Assembly: GCA_036971475.1 (NCBI GenBank)
Contig: JBAIZL010000376.1
Coordinates: forward strand, 1,583,501 to 1,647,500
Direction: 5' to 3'
DNA from: Prosapia bicincta
Taxonomy: Eukaryota; Arthropoda; Insecta; Hemiptera; Cercopidae
DNA: 64,000 nt
Both the position numbers and the translations under genes were made by a program. Positions 1 to 12,026 of this stretch are shown piece by piece. The number at the start of each line of letters is the position of its first letter. Position 1 is the first letter of the stretch. The notes under the pieces are model-generated. The model saw nothing but the letters and a program-made list of their open reading frames with translations. It was not told the DNA's origin and did not search any database.

Positions 1-384
1 ATTATTATGTAGTGGTTTAAAAAAGAAGCCTATGTGAGGGGTTAAATACATATAATAAGACGGAATTATAAGAGAGGGATATACAGTAAACTCCCGATTA
101 TCCGAGGAATAGTGTGCCCTGGCAACGAATTCCCCGGATAATCCGCTATGAACAAAGAATACGCAACACGATCCATAATCGATTATTATACCATAAGTTA
201 CACAAATAATGTGACCGGTTAGTGCAATTCACAAATAATCTTCAGAGGACTAAATAAATACAGAAAATAATTTAAAATGTAGATGTATTTGACAGATTAT
301 AACATGTACATTTATATGTCTAACTATTTACAATACGTAAATAAGTATATGTCAAAAGTAAGTATGTATGTACATATGTAATTT
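1..384. other. Left edge: possible pogo/Tigger terminal repeat, otherwise non-coding
   Basis: No gene is visible. From position 84 the sequence reads CAGTAAACTCCCGATTATCC, directly preceded by TA. That form (TA then CAGT, with a 'gattatccg' core) is typical of pogo/Tigger-like transposon ends, and a related GGATAATCCG motif follows at about 137-147. I could not find a matching inverted end in the window, so this is at most one end of an old element, later interrupted by the family A insertion at 396. Confidence 0.35.
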
Positions 385-579
385 CCTTTACACATTTTTT
401 TTTCCAGGCGAAAAACCTATTTAGGTTATCATCGCCTAACTAAAGTTAAGTTTGTAAAATAAATATTACATAAAATTAATCAAAATAAAACAAAATAAAT
501 GTTTGAAACTAATTGTGATTATATTTATCTAAAATTAAAGAACCTAAAATTATAAAAAATTTAAATATTGTTAAATAGA

Positions 580-3500
580 TTAAAGGTGGCGTAAGAAAGC
601 GAGGACACGGTCGATAGCCGTGACATCGTCTCTTAAAACCACTTTTAAACTACCTCGAAGATCGTAACGTATATACAAATTTGTCAACTCATTACAATCA
701 AGCAGGATATGCTTGATTGTAATATTATTTCTACATAACGGACATAGTGGTGGATCCTCATGTCGCATCAACCATCCATGCGTTAACAAAGAGTGGCCGA
801 TGCGAAGTCGAGTTACCACCACTTCCTCCCTACGATTCGAACGAACAGATGTCCTCCATGGTCGGACGGTATTTTTGATGTCCCTCAGCTTGTTTCTATT
901 TACATTTTGCCATTCTTCGTTCCAAACAGAGAATAGTGTAGATTTAACTTTGCATACAAAATCTGATGCCATCACACGTTGTGTCGATGGCAACATACCT
1001 GTAGCTAATTTTGCACCTTCATCTGCTTTAGTGTTTCCGAATATTCCACAGTGACCAGGCACCCAGAAAAATGACACCTCGACACCTCGTAATTGGAGCG
1101 TATAGAGCACAAGATGTCTCCAACTAAAGGGTTCTTAGTGTACATTTCCTGAATAGCCTGGAGAGCACTTTTGGAATCACAACACACAAGATATTTAGAT
1201 TTTGCAGACGGAATTGATCTTAAAGCTTGGAAAATTGCATAAAGTTCTGCAGTAAACACGCTACAGGCTGAGGGCAATCCGTAAGTGAAAGTTTGTCCTT
1301 CCATATAAAATGCAGAACCTATCCCATTGTCCAGTTTTGAACCGTCTGTGAATATAGTCACAGTATGTTGGTGAGTTTGATGAATCTGCAAAAACTCCTG
1401 ACGATAAATAACGTCAGGAGTATTGTGTTTTAGGTACATGGACAATGAGAAGTCACATTTTGGATTTTGTATTGTCCATGGAGGGATGTAGCATGATGTT
1501 CGTTCGAATATAGGTGGATGTTCTAAATTTAGATTATTAAAAATGCGCAACGTTCTTATTCCGAAGGGAGCAGTTGAACGTTGACGCACATTGTAACGAT
1601 CCTCGAGGTGGTTATCAAAAACTGCTTTGAATGCCGGATGTTTAGGTTTACTTCGAAGACCAGTGTAATAAGAAATTTGTAGCATTTGACGTCGCATAGA
1701 GAGAGATGGTTCTCCAGCTTCAACTAGAAGGCTGGAGATTGGGCTTGATCTAAAAGCACCAGTAGAAAGTCTAAGACCAGCGTGATGTATTGAATCCAGG
1801 AGTTTCAGAACCGTAGGTCGAGCAGATGAATAGGCTATACAGCCGTAATCTATGCGCGATCTTACAACGGCGCGATAGAAACGGAGCATACAGGTTCTGT
1901 CTGCTCCCCAATTTGTACCACTTAGAACTCTCAACATATCCAATATCTTGCTGCACCGGGTCCTCAAATCACGCACATGCGGATTCCATGAAAGTCTTTT
2001 ATCCAATAAAGGACCCAAAAATCTCACATTATCCGCGGTTTGAAGCCGCGTACCATCAAGATAAAGAATAGGTTCCTGGTGTTGCCTGCGACGACTAAAT
2101 GCTATACACTGGGTCTTCGAAGCCGAAAACTTGAAGCCCGTAGATTTGGTCCATTCTTGCAATTTATTAATTACTAATTGTAAGGATCTTTCCGCTGTTG
2201 CCATACTTCTAGCAGCCATATATATACAAAAATCGTCTACAAACAGGGAACAGTGGACCGGTGACTGTACGTTTGAAGTGACGCTGTTAATGGCAACAGC
2301 AAACAGCGTCACACTCAAAACGCCACCCTGTGGTACACCATTCTCTAGTTCGCAACGATCAAAATATATGCCTCCTAGACGTACACGGAAAGTCCTGTTA
2401 TTCAAATAATCTTGTATAAAAGCAAGAATGTTACCTTGTATACCCCATGATTTCAATACGTTCAAAATTCCTCTTCTCCATGCCATGTCATATGCCTTCT
2501 CAAGGTCAAAGAAAACAGCTACCAGTGTTTGTCGTAAGATGAAGGCATTCTGTATAGCTGACTCCAACAAAACCAATTGGTCAACTGATGAACGTCCTTG
2601 TCTGGAACCAAACTGAACGTTAGAAAGAAGTTTGTTTGTTTCTAGATACCAGACAATACGACGGTTGACCATCTTCTCCAGTAGTTTGCAAAGGCAGCTG
2701 GTCAGCGAGATGGGTCTGTAACTACTGGGATTAGTTTTGTCCTTTCCTTGTTTTAGAAGAGGAATTATTGTCGCTTCTAACCATGCATCGGGAAAACCGT
2801 GCTCCCCAAATATACGGTTGTATATCCGAAGGAGAACTAGTTTTGCCGACGGTGGTAGATTTTTAATCATGGAGTATACAATATCATCCGGGCCTGGAGC
2901 AGAATCCTTCGTTGACGAGAGAGCTGACTCTAGTTCGTCGATAGAGAAATGGTTATTTAAACAAGAATCTCCAGACACTCCAACGGTGAAAGGTAAGGCT
3001 TCCTGTTTACGTTTGTACACCTGGAAAGCGTCCTTGTATGCAGAAGATGAAGAATGTTCTGAGAACGATAATGCTAGCACATTGGCAATTTCCTCACAGT
3101 CCGTGGTCATAACTCCATCCGGATGCCTTAATGAAATTAATGGCATCGGAACGGAAATGCCACAGACTGATCGTAATTTTTTCCATACTGTGGATGGAGC
3201 TGTAGTTCTCGTAATTGAGCCAATGTACTGCGACCATGATTCTCGTTTACTTTGCCTAAATATTCTCCGTGCTTTCGCACGGAAGATTTTATATTTTTCC
3301 AGGTTTTCACTCGTTGGATGTCTCTTGAACTGGTTCAGAGCTTTTCTTCGTTGACGAAGGATCACAGTGCATTCTTCATTCCACCACGGAACAGGTGGTC
3401 GTCGTGGTTTGGATGAGGTTTTCGGAATTGCCTTTCCGGCGGCATTCAAAACGGTTTTTGTAAATGAATTGACAATGTCATCAATGGGAGCCAAGTAATC

Positions 3501-4253
3501 CACATCCAGTGATTCTAGATCTTGGGAAAATTGTTCCCAGTTGGCTTTTTTCAGGATCCAACGGGGATATCGAACGCAACAGGGTGAGGAGTCACACAAA
3601 GAGATCTCAATAGGAATGTGGTCGTTACTGTAAAGATCAGGCAATGCTGACCATTTTAGCCTTGTAGCCAAGGCAGGACTGCATAATGACAAGTCTACAA
3701 CCGTCCAACCACCTGTTGACGCTGCTAAATGTGTCGGAGAACCTTCATTTAGCAGGTATAAATCCAGTTCCGATCTGATGCCTTCGATCAGATTACCTCG
3801 CGGGTTGCAATCTGGGGAACCCCATGAAACATGGTGGGCATTGAAATCGCCCACTAATAAAAACGGAGTCGGTAACTGATTTATAAGGTCTACAAGATCT
3901 CTCTGATGCAGGTTGTCACTTGGTGGGAGGTAGACACAACAGAGAGTGAGTTTGTATGGAACAGCTGTTTGAATTGCTACTGCTTGTAAGGGAGTTATTA
4001 TGTTCAGAGAAACGGCGTCGACACAGTCACGGGCTAGAATGGCTACGCCACCTCTAGCTCGATTTTCTGTAACGAAGTCCGATCTGTAAACTGAATACTC
4101 CCTTAGATGGAAATTGTGCGATTCATGGAGATGTGTCTCCTGAATACAAATGTACATAGGGGACACATCCCTTACAATTAATTTGAGATCCTCAATGTGA
4201 CTTTTAACACCGTTAATGTTCCACTGAATCACGGATTTTTTAGGTGTGGACAT
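580..4253 (-). pseudogene. A1 ORF2: endonuclease-reverse transcriptase-RNase H, frameshifted
   Basis: ORF2 starts at the ATG at 4253 (MSTPKKS) and shows the APE-type endonuclease motifs (WNING, QETH, GDFNAHH, NDH in place of SDH), the reverse transcriptase blocks (FFDLEKAYD, GVPQGG, FVDD) and RNase H (FTDGS, TAELYA, CCDSKSA). Near 1107 a 4-bp deletion relative to other copies ('gcgtatag' where others read 'gcctgtgtatag') shifts the frame; the C-terminal 176 codons continue in another frame down to 580. An extra A near the end also removes the usual last residues. In the cell this protein would nick target DNA and copy the element RNA by target-primed reverse transcription. This copy should be inactive. 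Confidence 0.9.
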
Positions 4254-4259
4254 CGTATT

Positions 4260-5380
4260 TTAGTGAAATGGATTCACCTGGCTCTCACTGCTGTCATTGC
4301 AAATTCGCTGGCCTGGAATGTTGGACGTTCCAGGCAGAGAGTCATCAGATTCCATCACCACTATTGTAGTGGTGGAATCTGAAGAGTTTTTTGACTCAGA
4401 AGAGGAGTTTGAAATGGTCCTCTTTTGGGTCGCTTGTGATTTTGCACCTACTTTCACAGGTGCAGCTTTTTTATTATTTTTAATACTCGTATTAATAGTT
4501 TTAACGTTTTTCGCACTTGTCTCTAATAGTGTCTTGCTTCTTCTAATTTTCGCAGAGGTAACTGGCAATGATGATTTTTCCGCACATTCAACATTAGTGT
4601 TTGAGTTGGAAACCAAATTTTTAGTCACCAAAGCTAATAACTGGCTAACTTGTTCCGTGAGAACTTCAATTTTCTTGTTTAGCTCAACGCAGTTGGAACA
4701 CGACTTCTCAGGGGTGATAGCTGAGGCATAAGATTTCGTTTCAAGTCTAGGTTGAGTTGACTTGAACTTCTTTTTAGCTTCGTAGAATGATGTTTTGTCC
4801 TTTGCCATTATGCTGAGGATCGCTTTCTCCTCCTTCAACTTTGGGCAGTTAAAGGAGCGAGCAGGGTGATCACCAGCACAGTTTGGGCATTTCAGAGCAC
4901 TTGTGCAAACCTTATCAGTATGGCCTTCAGATGCACACTGTCCGCATACCTCTGGCTTGGAGCAAGAAGAACTTACGTGTCCAAAACGTTGGCATTTAAA
5001 GCACCGGCGTGGATTGGGAACGTAGGGCCTAACAGAAAGCCGTTGATAGCCAGCATATAAATATTCCGGGATAGATGGTTTCCCGAATGTCAGGATAATT
5101 GATGTTGTTGGAACTCTCTGACAGTTTTCCATCCTCATAATTCGTACGACATCTGTTACACCTTCTGATACCAGTTCTGATTTGAGTTCGTCCTCACGGA
5201 CATACAACAGATCCCTGCATGATATTACTCCCTTTGATGAGTTCAAGGTTTTGTGGGGAGCCACCGAAACCTTGACCTGATCAAAGAAGGAGGTCATTTT
5301 TAATAATAACTGTGACTGCTTCGCATTTCTTGTTTCTATCAGCAGTGTTCCGTTCCTTAACTTCCTTATGGAAGAGACAG
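4260..5380 (-). pseudogene. A1 ORF1: gag-like RNA-binding protein, N-terminus deleted
   Basis: The frame runs from the deletion junction near 5380 to a stop six bases before ORF2. It keeps three CCHC zinc knuckles in series (CFKCQRFGH, CGQCASEGH, CPNCAGDH) and a lysine/serine-rich tail ending in the family-specific SQVNPFH. The first internal Met is at 5297. The intact copies have about 440-450 residues, so about 90 N-terminal codons are missing. ORF1 proteins of this kind coat the element RNA in a ribonucleoprotein. The close ORF1 stop and ORF2 start suggest termination-reinitiation. Confidence 0.85.
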
Positions 5381-5556
5381 GTCAAATTCCCTAAGAGAAG
5401 ATGTAAGTGTTGAAATGTGTATAGATTGTGTTGGTGTGTGTACGTGTATGTGTATATTTTGTGAGTGGTGTAGTGTTAGGCTAGGGTACCGCGAGGGACG
5501 CCAAATCCCTCGTAGGTGCGGCTAGTCCGCACCCCCCTGCGGGGCCCTTTACACAT

Positions 5557-6732
5557 AATACTTTCACTTTTTAAGAAATAAATCTGTCATTTTCGTCTCT
5601 TTTTTTTGTGAGCATTGATTTAGCTTTAATGTGCGATCTAAGTTCCTTGAGAACCATTTTGTCGCACAGTGAAGAGTCGTCTTGTTTTAAGTATTGTGTC
5701 CGTTGTTTTCATCTTTAAAATTTTATTTCTACCATATACAGGTTTATTTGGGGCATTAAAACAGTGTATTAGACATTAAAATGTTGTTTTATTTATCGCT
5801 TTACAACAAAAAAAAAGGAAATTTACATAAAATATCAACTAACACAAATGATAAAATACTGCATGACAAAAAATATGATTCAATAAAAAAAACAGAGAAA
5901 TAAAAATAACGCATAAAAATTCAAACTACCTACTACTTATTTTAGTATAATAACCACTCAACGTTCAACTCGGAATGTTTGTTTCTACTTATGTCACAAA
6001 GTTATACAAGCAGTTGTACCGCAAAATGTACACCGCCACCTGCAAAATATAGTTCACAGAGTCTATGAAACTTTAGTTGTCATTAATTATAGAACAAGCA
6101 CATTTGTTCAAATATCAAAAGTGAAAATAATAACTAATTTAAACAAGAATATTTTTTTTAAATCTCATATACAAACACTAAATAGAATACGGGACAAAAG
6201 ATAGGATATTCTGTAATTACAGGATAATTTAAATAGGTAACTCAGAAAAAGTCATCACTTTTTTTTCTAAAAGCTCTTCAAATGACATCTCTCTAAATAA
6301 TAATTATTTGTGATTATAAGTAGTTATACATTTTAGCTATACTAAAAACAGTAGTCTCGAATTTCCAACTCCTGATTTTCCAAGCTTCAGTGAAATTCGA
6401 GTCAGCTAAGCAGCGGGATTAATCAGCTGGCCCGCCGTCGTTAAAAACATTTCCACGTCAACATTACCAGTTTTATATAAGAACTAAAGTGCTGATGGGA
6501 TGGATAGAGAACTATTTAAAGAGTTGTGTTTAAATGAGTTTGTGACTGAAACTGAATTTTATAAGCAAAGAATTTACCTCTGAAGGATATTTTACTGTTA
6601 GACAAAGCACTGTCATATCCCCAAGAAGATCAATTATGCTCTGATAATGTTTACAGAAGACTGAAAAATTTGAAAATTAGAAAGTATAAACCCTAATTCT
6701 TTCTCCAATTCATAAGATCATATAAAATTCGT
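5557..6732. other. Non-coding AT-rich spacer
   Basis: No gene, RNA gene or complete repeat is recognised. Around 6590-6690 a short conceptual reading (LLLDKALSYPQED) faintly resembles the DDE core of jerky/Tigger transposases (LLLDNAPSHP), but stops surround it. It may be a relic of the element whose terminus lies at 84. Confidence 0.4.
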
Positions 6733-7270
6733 AAAAACAGGATAAATCCGGTATAGATGGACCACCGGGATAGTTCGACCTGTTGTGTAGTTCAGTAATC
6801 GGCCGCAGGAGACCTCTGGAGTCAGTGCCGAACTGTCATGGTGGTCACAAATAGTTTACAGCTGCATTTCTGTTGAGTTGAAAAATTTTTCATAGTTGGA
6901 TTTACACGCTGATACACTTGAAACTTTAGTTTATAATGCAATTCTAGCGATGTATCTTAGTAGTTCAACAAATAGGCAATGCAAATGCAGGCCTTTAATG
7001 GCGACAGACGCTGCACAAGGCTTATATTGTGCTGGTCCATCTATTACAGACAAACGGGATAGAAAGACTATTTCATTTCGGGATAGTTGGACCAATTTTT
7101 CTGAACTTATTGTTTATCTCTCGTTTTTTATTTTTAGAAAATGCCGACTGAGTATAAAAGAAAGATTGGATCGACAAGAGAGTCCTGGGATGAAGATGAC
7201 ATGATAAAAGCTATAAATTCAGTAAAGAATAATTGTCTTGGTATCAATGAAGCTGCAAACACTTATAATA
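6733..7270 (+). mobile_element. Pogo A, truncated 5' end (duplicate of 8173-8709)
   Basis: This segment is almost base-for-base the same as 8173-8709: the terminal sequence with CCGGTATAGATGG (6749-6761), subterminal GGGATAGTT(C/G)GACC motifs at 6768 and 7079, and the first codons of the transposase (MPTEYKRKIGSTRESWDEDD). Only a couple of differences are seen by eye (6869 t versus c; 'agaaaatg' versus 'agtaaatg'). It breaks off after 'gctgcaaacacttataata', where it abuts a Helitron remnant. TA precedes both copies at the same place, as expected for pogo-type insertion. Confidence 0.8.
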
Positions 7271-7282
7271 AAGCTGCAAACC

Positions 7283-7650
7283 ACGAAATCATAATTTTTA
7301 CAATAAGGTAATGAAATCAAACATCTGAATATTTATATTTAATTTACTGCAATGTTAGAGGATAGCAATGTTTTTCTTTATTTCATTAGACGTATAAACA
7401 TACAAATTTTAGGGGCAGCAACACGTGAGCACGCAACATATACAGTAATTGTCCGTGGTAAAAGCTCGAGTGCTCCAAATTTAATCCAGCAATGTTCAAA
7501 GATTGTCATTGTGCCATGTTTATGGTTATTGCGAATGCAAGACACAATGGAAATTGTTGTCGTTTGAAATCAATGGGTAGATCTGATGAAATTATCGATA
7601 TATAATTAAGACCATCTCTCCTTAGAACTTGCCACCATTGATTTCTGCCC
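7283..7650 (-). pseudogene. Helitron Rep/helicase, C-terminal remnant
   Basis: Read on the minus strand, the segment gives a Pif1-type helicase C-terminus: a conceptual stretch LPIDFKRQQFPLCLAFAITI followed by an MAQCQSL-like motif V region (family form 'TINKAQGQTL'), then a HGQLLYMLRAHVLLPLKFV-like motif VI (family form 'HGQLYVACSRV..PKNLFV'). Stops and shifts break it. A homologous segment lies at 46205-46520, where the Helitron 3' end follows. Helitrons move by rolling-circle replication using this Rep-helicase protein. Here only the tail of the helicase remains, joined to the broken pogo A end. Confidence 0.7.
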
Positions 7651-7979
7651 GTATCAAGGAGGTGTCAGTGTTTTTGTGGTTAGCCTGGTTTCATAGGCAG
7701 CTTTGGCGATCCTACTTACTATCAAAAAGTGTGATAGCAATAATTGTACATAGAATTTAGCAATTTGAAACTGGTTAAAATAATTAGTAACGTATTTTTA
7801 TTTTTACATAATGTTTATAACATTTTTTTAATTCATTTAAGTAACGCTAGTATGGATATACTTGGAAAAATGTACACTAAACCATCCTAAGCCTCTGGGG
7901 TGGAGCCCTGCTAATGTATCTACACCAAACCTCAAACGAATAATCCTGGGAATATGTTAAACAATCCCTCTAAATTTCA

Positions 7980-8165
7980 TTAACGGTTCAGCGGGTAAGG
8001 CGTCCATAAGATACATACTACAGCGCATTGGGTGAGCCTTGGTACCGTGGGATCAATCCCTGGATATCTGGAAAGAAGTGAAGCCCTGGTACGTTTCCAC
8101 TTATATACAGGGCATGACTAGCAGTCCATCTCCACCGCAATAGAAACATTGCTACCGTGGGACCC
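7980..8165 (+). mobile_element. Possible tRNA-derived SINE or tRNA-like relic
   Basis: The sequence has a tRNA-like order of polymerase III promoter boxes: an A-box-like 'cggttcagcgggtaaggc' at about 7984 and a B-box-like 'gggatcaatcc' at about 8051. No acceptor stem closes, so it is not a functional tRNA gene. The stretch before it (7651-7979) contains nothing I recognise. It stops at the pogo A terminus at 8171. Without a second copy in the window, SINE identity is only inferred. Confidence 0.4.
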
Positions 8166-8950
8166 AACCGTAAAAACAGGATAAATCCGGTATAGATGGA
8201 CCACCGGGATAGTTCGACCTGTTGTGTAGTTCAGTAATCGGCCGCAGGAGACCTCTGGAGTCAGTGCCGAACTGTCATGGTGGTCACAAATAGTTTACAG
8301 CTGCATTTCCGTTGAGTTGAAAAATTTTTCATAGTTGGATTTACACGCTGATACACTTGAAACTTTAGTTTATAATGCAATTCTAGCGATGTATCTTAGT
8401 AGTTCAACAAATAGGCAATGCAAATGCAGGCCTTTAATGGCGACAGACGCTGCACAAGGCTTATATTGTGCTGGTCCATCTATTACAGACAAACGGGATA
8501 GAAAGACTATTTCATTTCGGGATAGTTGGACCAATTTTTCTGAACTTATTGTTTATCTCTCGTTTTTTATTTTTAGTAAATGCCGACTGAGTATAAAAGA
8601 AAGATTGGATCGACAAGAGAGTCCTGGGATGAAGATGACATGATAAAAGCTATAAATTCAGTAAAGAATAATTGTCTTGGTATCAATGAAGCTGCAAACA
8701 CTTATAATATACCCAAAACGACACTCAAAAGAAAATTTAGAAGACATATTAATTAAAGGTTCTATGGGACGTAACTTCTTCCTCGGATCTGAAAATGAAT
8801 ATAAAATTGCAGATCACATAAAAAACCACAATCTTCTGGTTCTACACCTAACAGAGATACCGTAATGTCGATGGTATTTAGATTAGCAAATTAGCTTGGT
8901 TTTGTAGATACATTCAATACCGAAAGTGAAATGGCAGGTTTTGATTGGCA

Positions 8951-10405
8951 TTTTTTTTTTTTTTTTTTTTTTTTTTTTCCAGGCGAAAAAACTGTCAAGG
9001 TTATCATCGCCTAACTAAAGTTATTTTAAATAATAAGATTTTAAAATAAATATTACCTAAAACTAATCAAAATAAAACAAAATAAATGTTTAAAACTAAT
9101 TGTGATTATAGTTATCTAAAATTAAAGAACCTAAAATTATAAAAAATTTAAATATTGTTAAATAGATTAAGGTGGCGTAAGAAAGCGAGGACACGGTCGA
9201 TAGCCGTGACATCGTCTCTTAAAACCACCTTTAAACTACCTCGAAGATCGTAACGTATATACAAATTTGTCAACTCAATACAATCAAGCAGGATATGCTT
9301 GATTGAAATATTATTTCTGCAAAACGGACATAGTGGTGGATTCTCATGTCGCATCAACCATCCATGCGTTAACAAAGAGTGGCCGATGCGAAGTCGAGTA
9401 ACCACCACTTCCTCCCTACGATTCGAACGAACAGATGTCCTCCATGGTCGGACGGTATTTTTGATGTCCCTCAGCTTGTTTCTATTTACATTTTGCCATT
9501 CTTCATTCCAAACAGAGAATAGTGTAGTTTTAACTTTGCATACAAAATCTGATGCCATCACACGTTGTGTCGATGGCAACATACCTATAGCTAATTTTGC
9601 ACCTTCATCTGCTTTAGTGTTTCCGAATATTCCACAGTGACCAGGCACCCAGAGAAATGACACCTCGACACCCCGTAATTGGAGCCTGTGTATAGAGCAC
9701 AAGATGTCTCCAACCAAAGGGTTCTTAGTGTACATTTCCTGAATAGCCTGGAGAGCACTTTTGGAATCACAACACACAAGATATTTAGATTTTGCAGACG
9801 GAATTGATCTTAAAGCTTGGAAAATTGCATAAAGTTCTGCAGTAAAAACACTACAGGTTGAGGGCAATCCGTAAGTGAAAGTTTGTCCTTCCATATAAAA
9901 TGCACAACCTATCCCATTGTCCAGTTTTGAACCATCTGTGAATATAGTCACAGTGTGTTGGTGAGTTTGTTGAATCTGCAAAAACTCCTGACGATAAATA
10001 ATGTCAGGAGTATTGTGTTTTAGGTACATGGACAATGAGAAGTCACATTTTGGCTTTTGTATTGTCCAAGGAGGGATGTAGCATGATGTTCGTTCGAATA
10101 TAGGTGGATGTTCTAAATTTAGATTATTAAAAATGCGCAACGTTCTTATTCCGAAGGGAGCAGTTGAACGTTGACGCACATTGTAACGATCCTCGAGGTG
10201 GTTATCAAAAACTGCTTTGAATGCCGGATGTTTAGGTTTACTTCGAAGACCAGTGTAATAAGAAATTTGTAGCATTTGACGTCGCATAGAGAGAGATGGT
10301 TCTCCAGCTTCAACTAGAAGGCTGGAGATTGGGCTTGATCTAAAAGCACCAGTAGAAAGTCTAAGACCAGCGTGATGTATTGAATCCAGGAGATTCAGAA
10401 CCGTA
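8951..10405 (-). mobile_element. Family A copy A2, 5'-truncated, inside pogo A
   Basis: A 28-T run (complement of the poly(A) tail) precedes the family A terminal hairpin, 3' UTR and RNase H part of ORF2. The copy ends at 10405, within the reverse transcriptase C-terminus, typical of incomplete reverse transcription. Flanking transposase codons join well across it (…GFDW / LQSYLRR…), with no more than a few bases of target duplication visible. Confidence 0.9.
9148..10405 (-). pseudogene. A2 ORF2 fragment: RT C-terminus, RNase H and zinc-finger tail
   Basis: An open frame of about 419 codons belonging to the 3' part of ORF2. It keeps the RNase H catalytic set (FTDGS, TAELYA, CCDSKSA, KADEG) and the C-terminal CPFC...H...C finger. 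The open frame runs a few codons past the truncation into pogo A DNA, where a chance ATG occurs. Lacking endonuclease and polymerase, it cannot support retrotransposition. Confidence 0.88.
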
Positions 10406-11110
10406 TCAGTCATATTTAAGGCGAAACCTTCAGCTCTCCATAAGAAAGTCTGAGGGAATATAAAAAAACAGGGCGATTGGGATGAATAAAACAGTTGTAA
10501 GAGAATATTTTGAGTTACTGGAATAAACTATAGTTGGAAATCATTTTGTTGAAAAGCCCGGTCATATTTTCAACATGGGTGAGAGTGGATTGCAACTAAA
10601 CAACAAATCAGGTCAAGTAATTGCTGTGAAAGGATCAAAATGTGTTAGTACTATTACTTCAGGGGAAAAGGCGAGACAATATCTGTCGTGTGTTGCTTCA
10701 ACGGTAAAGGAAATTACGTTCCACCCTATTGCATTTACAAAGGGAAAAACAAAAAAGTAGAATTTAGTGATGGCATGCCTCCCGGATCTTCTATTGTAAT
10801 GAACGAGAAGTCAGCTTACATAAATTCAGAATTATTTTACGACTGGCATAAAAACCAATTCTTGCCAAGAAAGCCACAAGGGAAAGTTATTTTAATTCTT
10901 GATGGACACTCGTCTCACTGTGGTAATTTAGACATGCTCGAATTTGCCAGAGAAAACGACATAGTTCTACTTGGACTGCCAAGTCACACCACACATTTTT
11001 GCAGCCTCTAGACAAAACCTTTTTAAAATCATTAGTCATATTACTATGCTAAATGCAATAAATGTATGAAAAACAATCGTTCAAAACAAATCAACAGACT
11101 TCAGTTTGGA

Positions 11111-11163
11111 TTTTTTTTTTCAGGCGAAAAACCTATCAAGGTTATCATCGCCTAACTAAAGTT
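11111..11163 (-). mobile_element. Family A micro-insertion: 3' hairpin only
   Basis: Only the last ~43 bases of family A plus a 10-T tail are present, inserted into the pogo A transposase between codons for QFG and KLLSSAW. The host sequence TTGGA is found on both sides, a short target-site duplication. The insertion keeps the transposase frame open (it adds roughly 18 codons). It is almost exactly the terminal hairpin. Confidence 0.8.
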
Positions 11164-12026
11164 GGAAAGCTTTTAAGCTCTGCTTGGTCTAAGGCAGCTA
11201 CTGTTGAAAATGCCCTTTCAGGCTTTCAAAGCCGTGGTGTAATTTCACTTAATATGTCTGCTATACCTGATTACGCTTTCCTGACGCCTTAAGACCTTCA
11301 CGACACTATTGCAGTAGATCGAAATCCGAAATCATCTACTGACGTGGACAGCAGAAACACAAATAACTCTGATAGAGTAATTGCTGATGACATTGCAATA
11401 CCCAGCACTTCGGCTCAACCACTACAACATAAAATGGATCAGAGTAAAATTTAACACCTTGTAAGATACTGAACAAGCTGTCGCCCATTCCAACTTTGAA
11501 CAAAAAGGTAACTTCTCGTGGCAAAGCTGCAAGTATCGCCAAAATTTTAAAATCACTCCACACATATCTGAATATTGTAAAAACCAAGGGGAAAAAAGAA
11601 AATCTATTTAAACAAAAAGAAGAGAGCAAAGGCTTAGAGATCTCAAAAGGTCAACTTTAAATGCCAAAGATAAACAAGAAGAGCCTGATTTAAAGAAGAC
11701 GAAGGCCTTCTTGAAAGATGTTAAAAAAACGCTCAATAGCGCTTCCATTTTGTAAGGATAGTAACGAAAATGATGTACTTAGTTTGGATGAAAATGAATG
11801 TGTGGATGCTATGAAGATTACGAAAAAACTACTAAAGCAGAAGACTGGGTCAAATGTACAAAATATTCAAGATGGATGCACGAAAATTGCACAGTTGTGG
11901 GTAAAAGGAAATAAAGACAAAATTAAGAACATTGATATTAAGATAGAGACTAAAAGCATATTTTTCACTCAGATTTTAAAAATGAAGATTAAAACTGATT
12001 TTATATGTTTTTTACAGTTTCTAATA

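Larger units (their letters stand above)
396..5545 (-). mobile_element. Family A copy A1: I-like non-LTR retrotransposon, near full length
   Basis: The element reads right to left. Its 5' end (GC-rich hairpins at 5490-5545) and its 3' end (short T-run, terminal hairpin from 404) are both present. The 11-bp sequence CCTTTACACAT flanks it at 385-395 and 5546-5556, a clear target-site duplication, so this is one target-primed insertion. An internal deletion of roughly 580 bp removes the ORF1 start and most of the 5' UTR: 'gacaggtc' of ORF1 is joined to 'gtcaaattcc' of the leader, with a shared GTC at the join. ORF2 carries a frameshift. The tail is only about 8 T, compared with 30-40 in other copies. 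It is a dead copy. Confidence 0.93.
8579..11930 (+). pseudogene. Pogo A transposase (HTH, CENP-B-like, DDE, zinc-finger tail), broken
   Basis: The ATG at 8579 follows a splice-acceptor-like 'ttttttatttttag'. Domains in order: a pipsqueak-type HTH (INEAANTYNIPKTTLKRKF), a CENP-B-like second HTH split by copy A2 (left part to 8950, resuming at about 10406 with LSIRKSEG), then the DDE core at 10560-11030 (NMGESGLQ in place of NxDETG, VILILDGHSSH, LGLPSHTTHF). After the 53-bp insertion at 11111 comes GKLLSSAWSKAATVENALSG, and at about 11790-11910 a cysteine/histidine-rich tail (CVDCYEDY...EDWVKC...WMHENCT) like the PHD-type finger that ends many pogo-like transposases. Several stops and frameshifts make it inactive. 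GES replaces the usual DET, so the first catalytic aspartate also appears lost. Confidence 0.8.

Noticed and set aside
713..1054. A 113-codon plus-strand ORF (MIVILFLQNGHSGGSS...) repeated in most family A copies
   Set aside because: It lies antisense to the conserved ORF2 tail and RNase H region; its recurrence follows from copy number and coding constraint on the other strand.
2737..3354. A 205-codon plus-strand ORF recurring at 24155 and 52433
   Set aside because: Antisense shadow of the endonuclease-RT linker of ORF2; no domain, no independent start context.
7984..8065. A functional tRNA gene
   Set aside because: A- and B-box-like motifs are present but the acceptor and anticodon stems do not form; kept only as a possible SINE relic.
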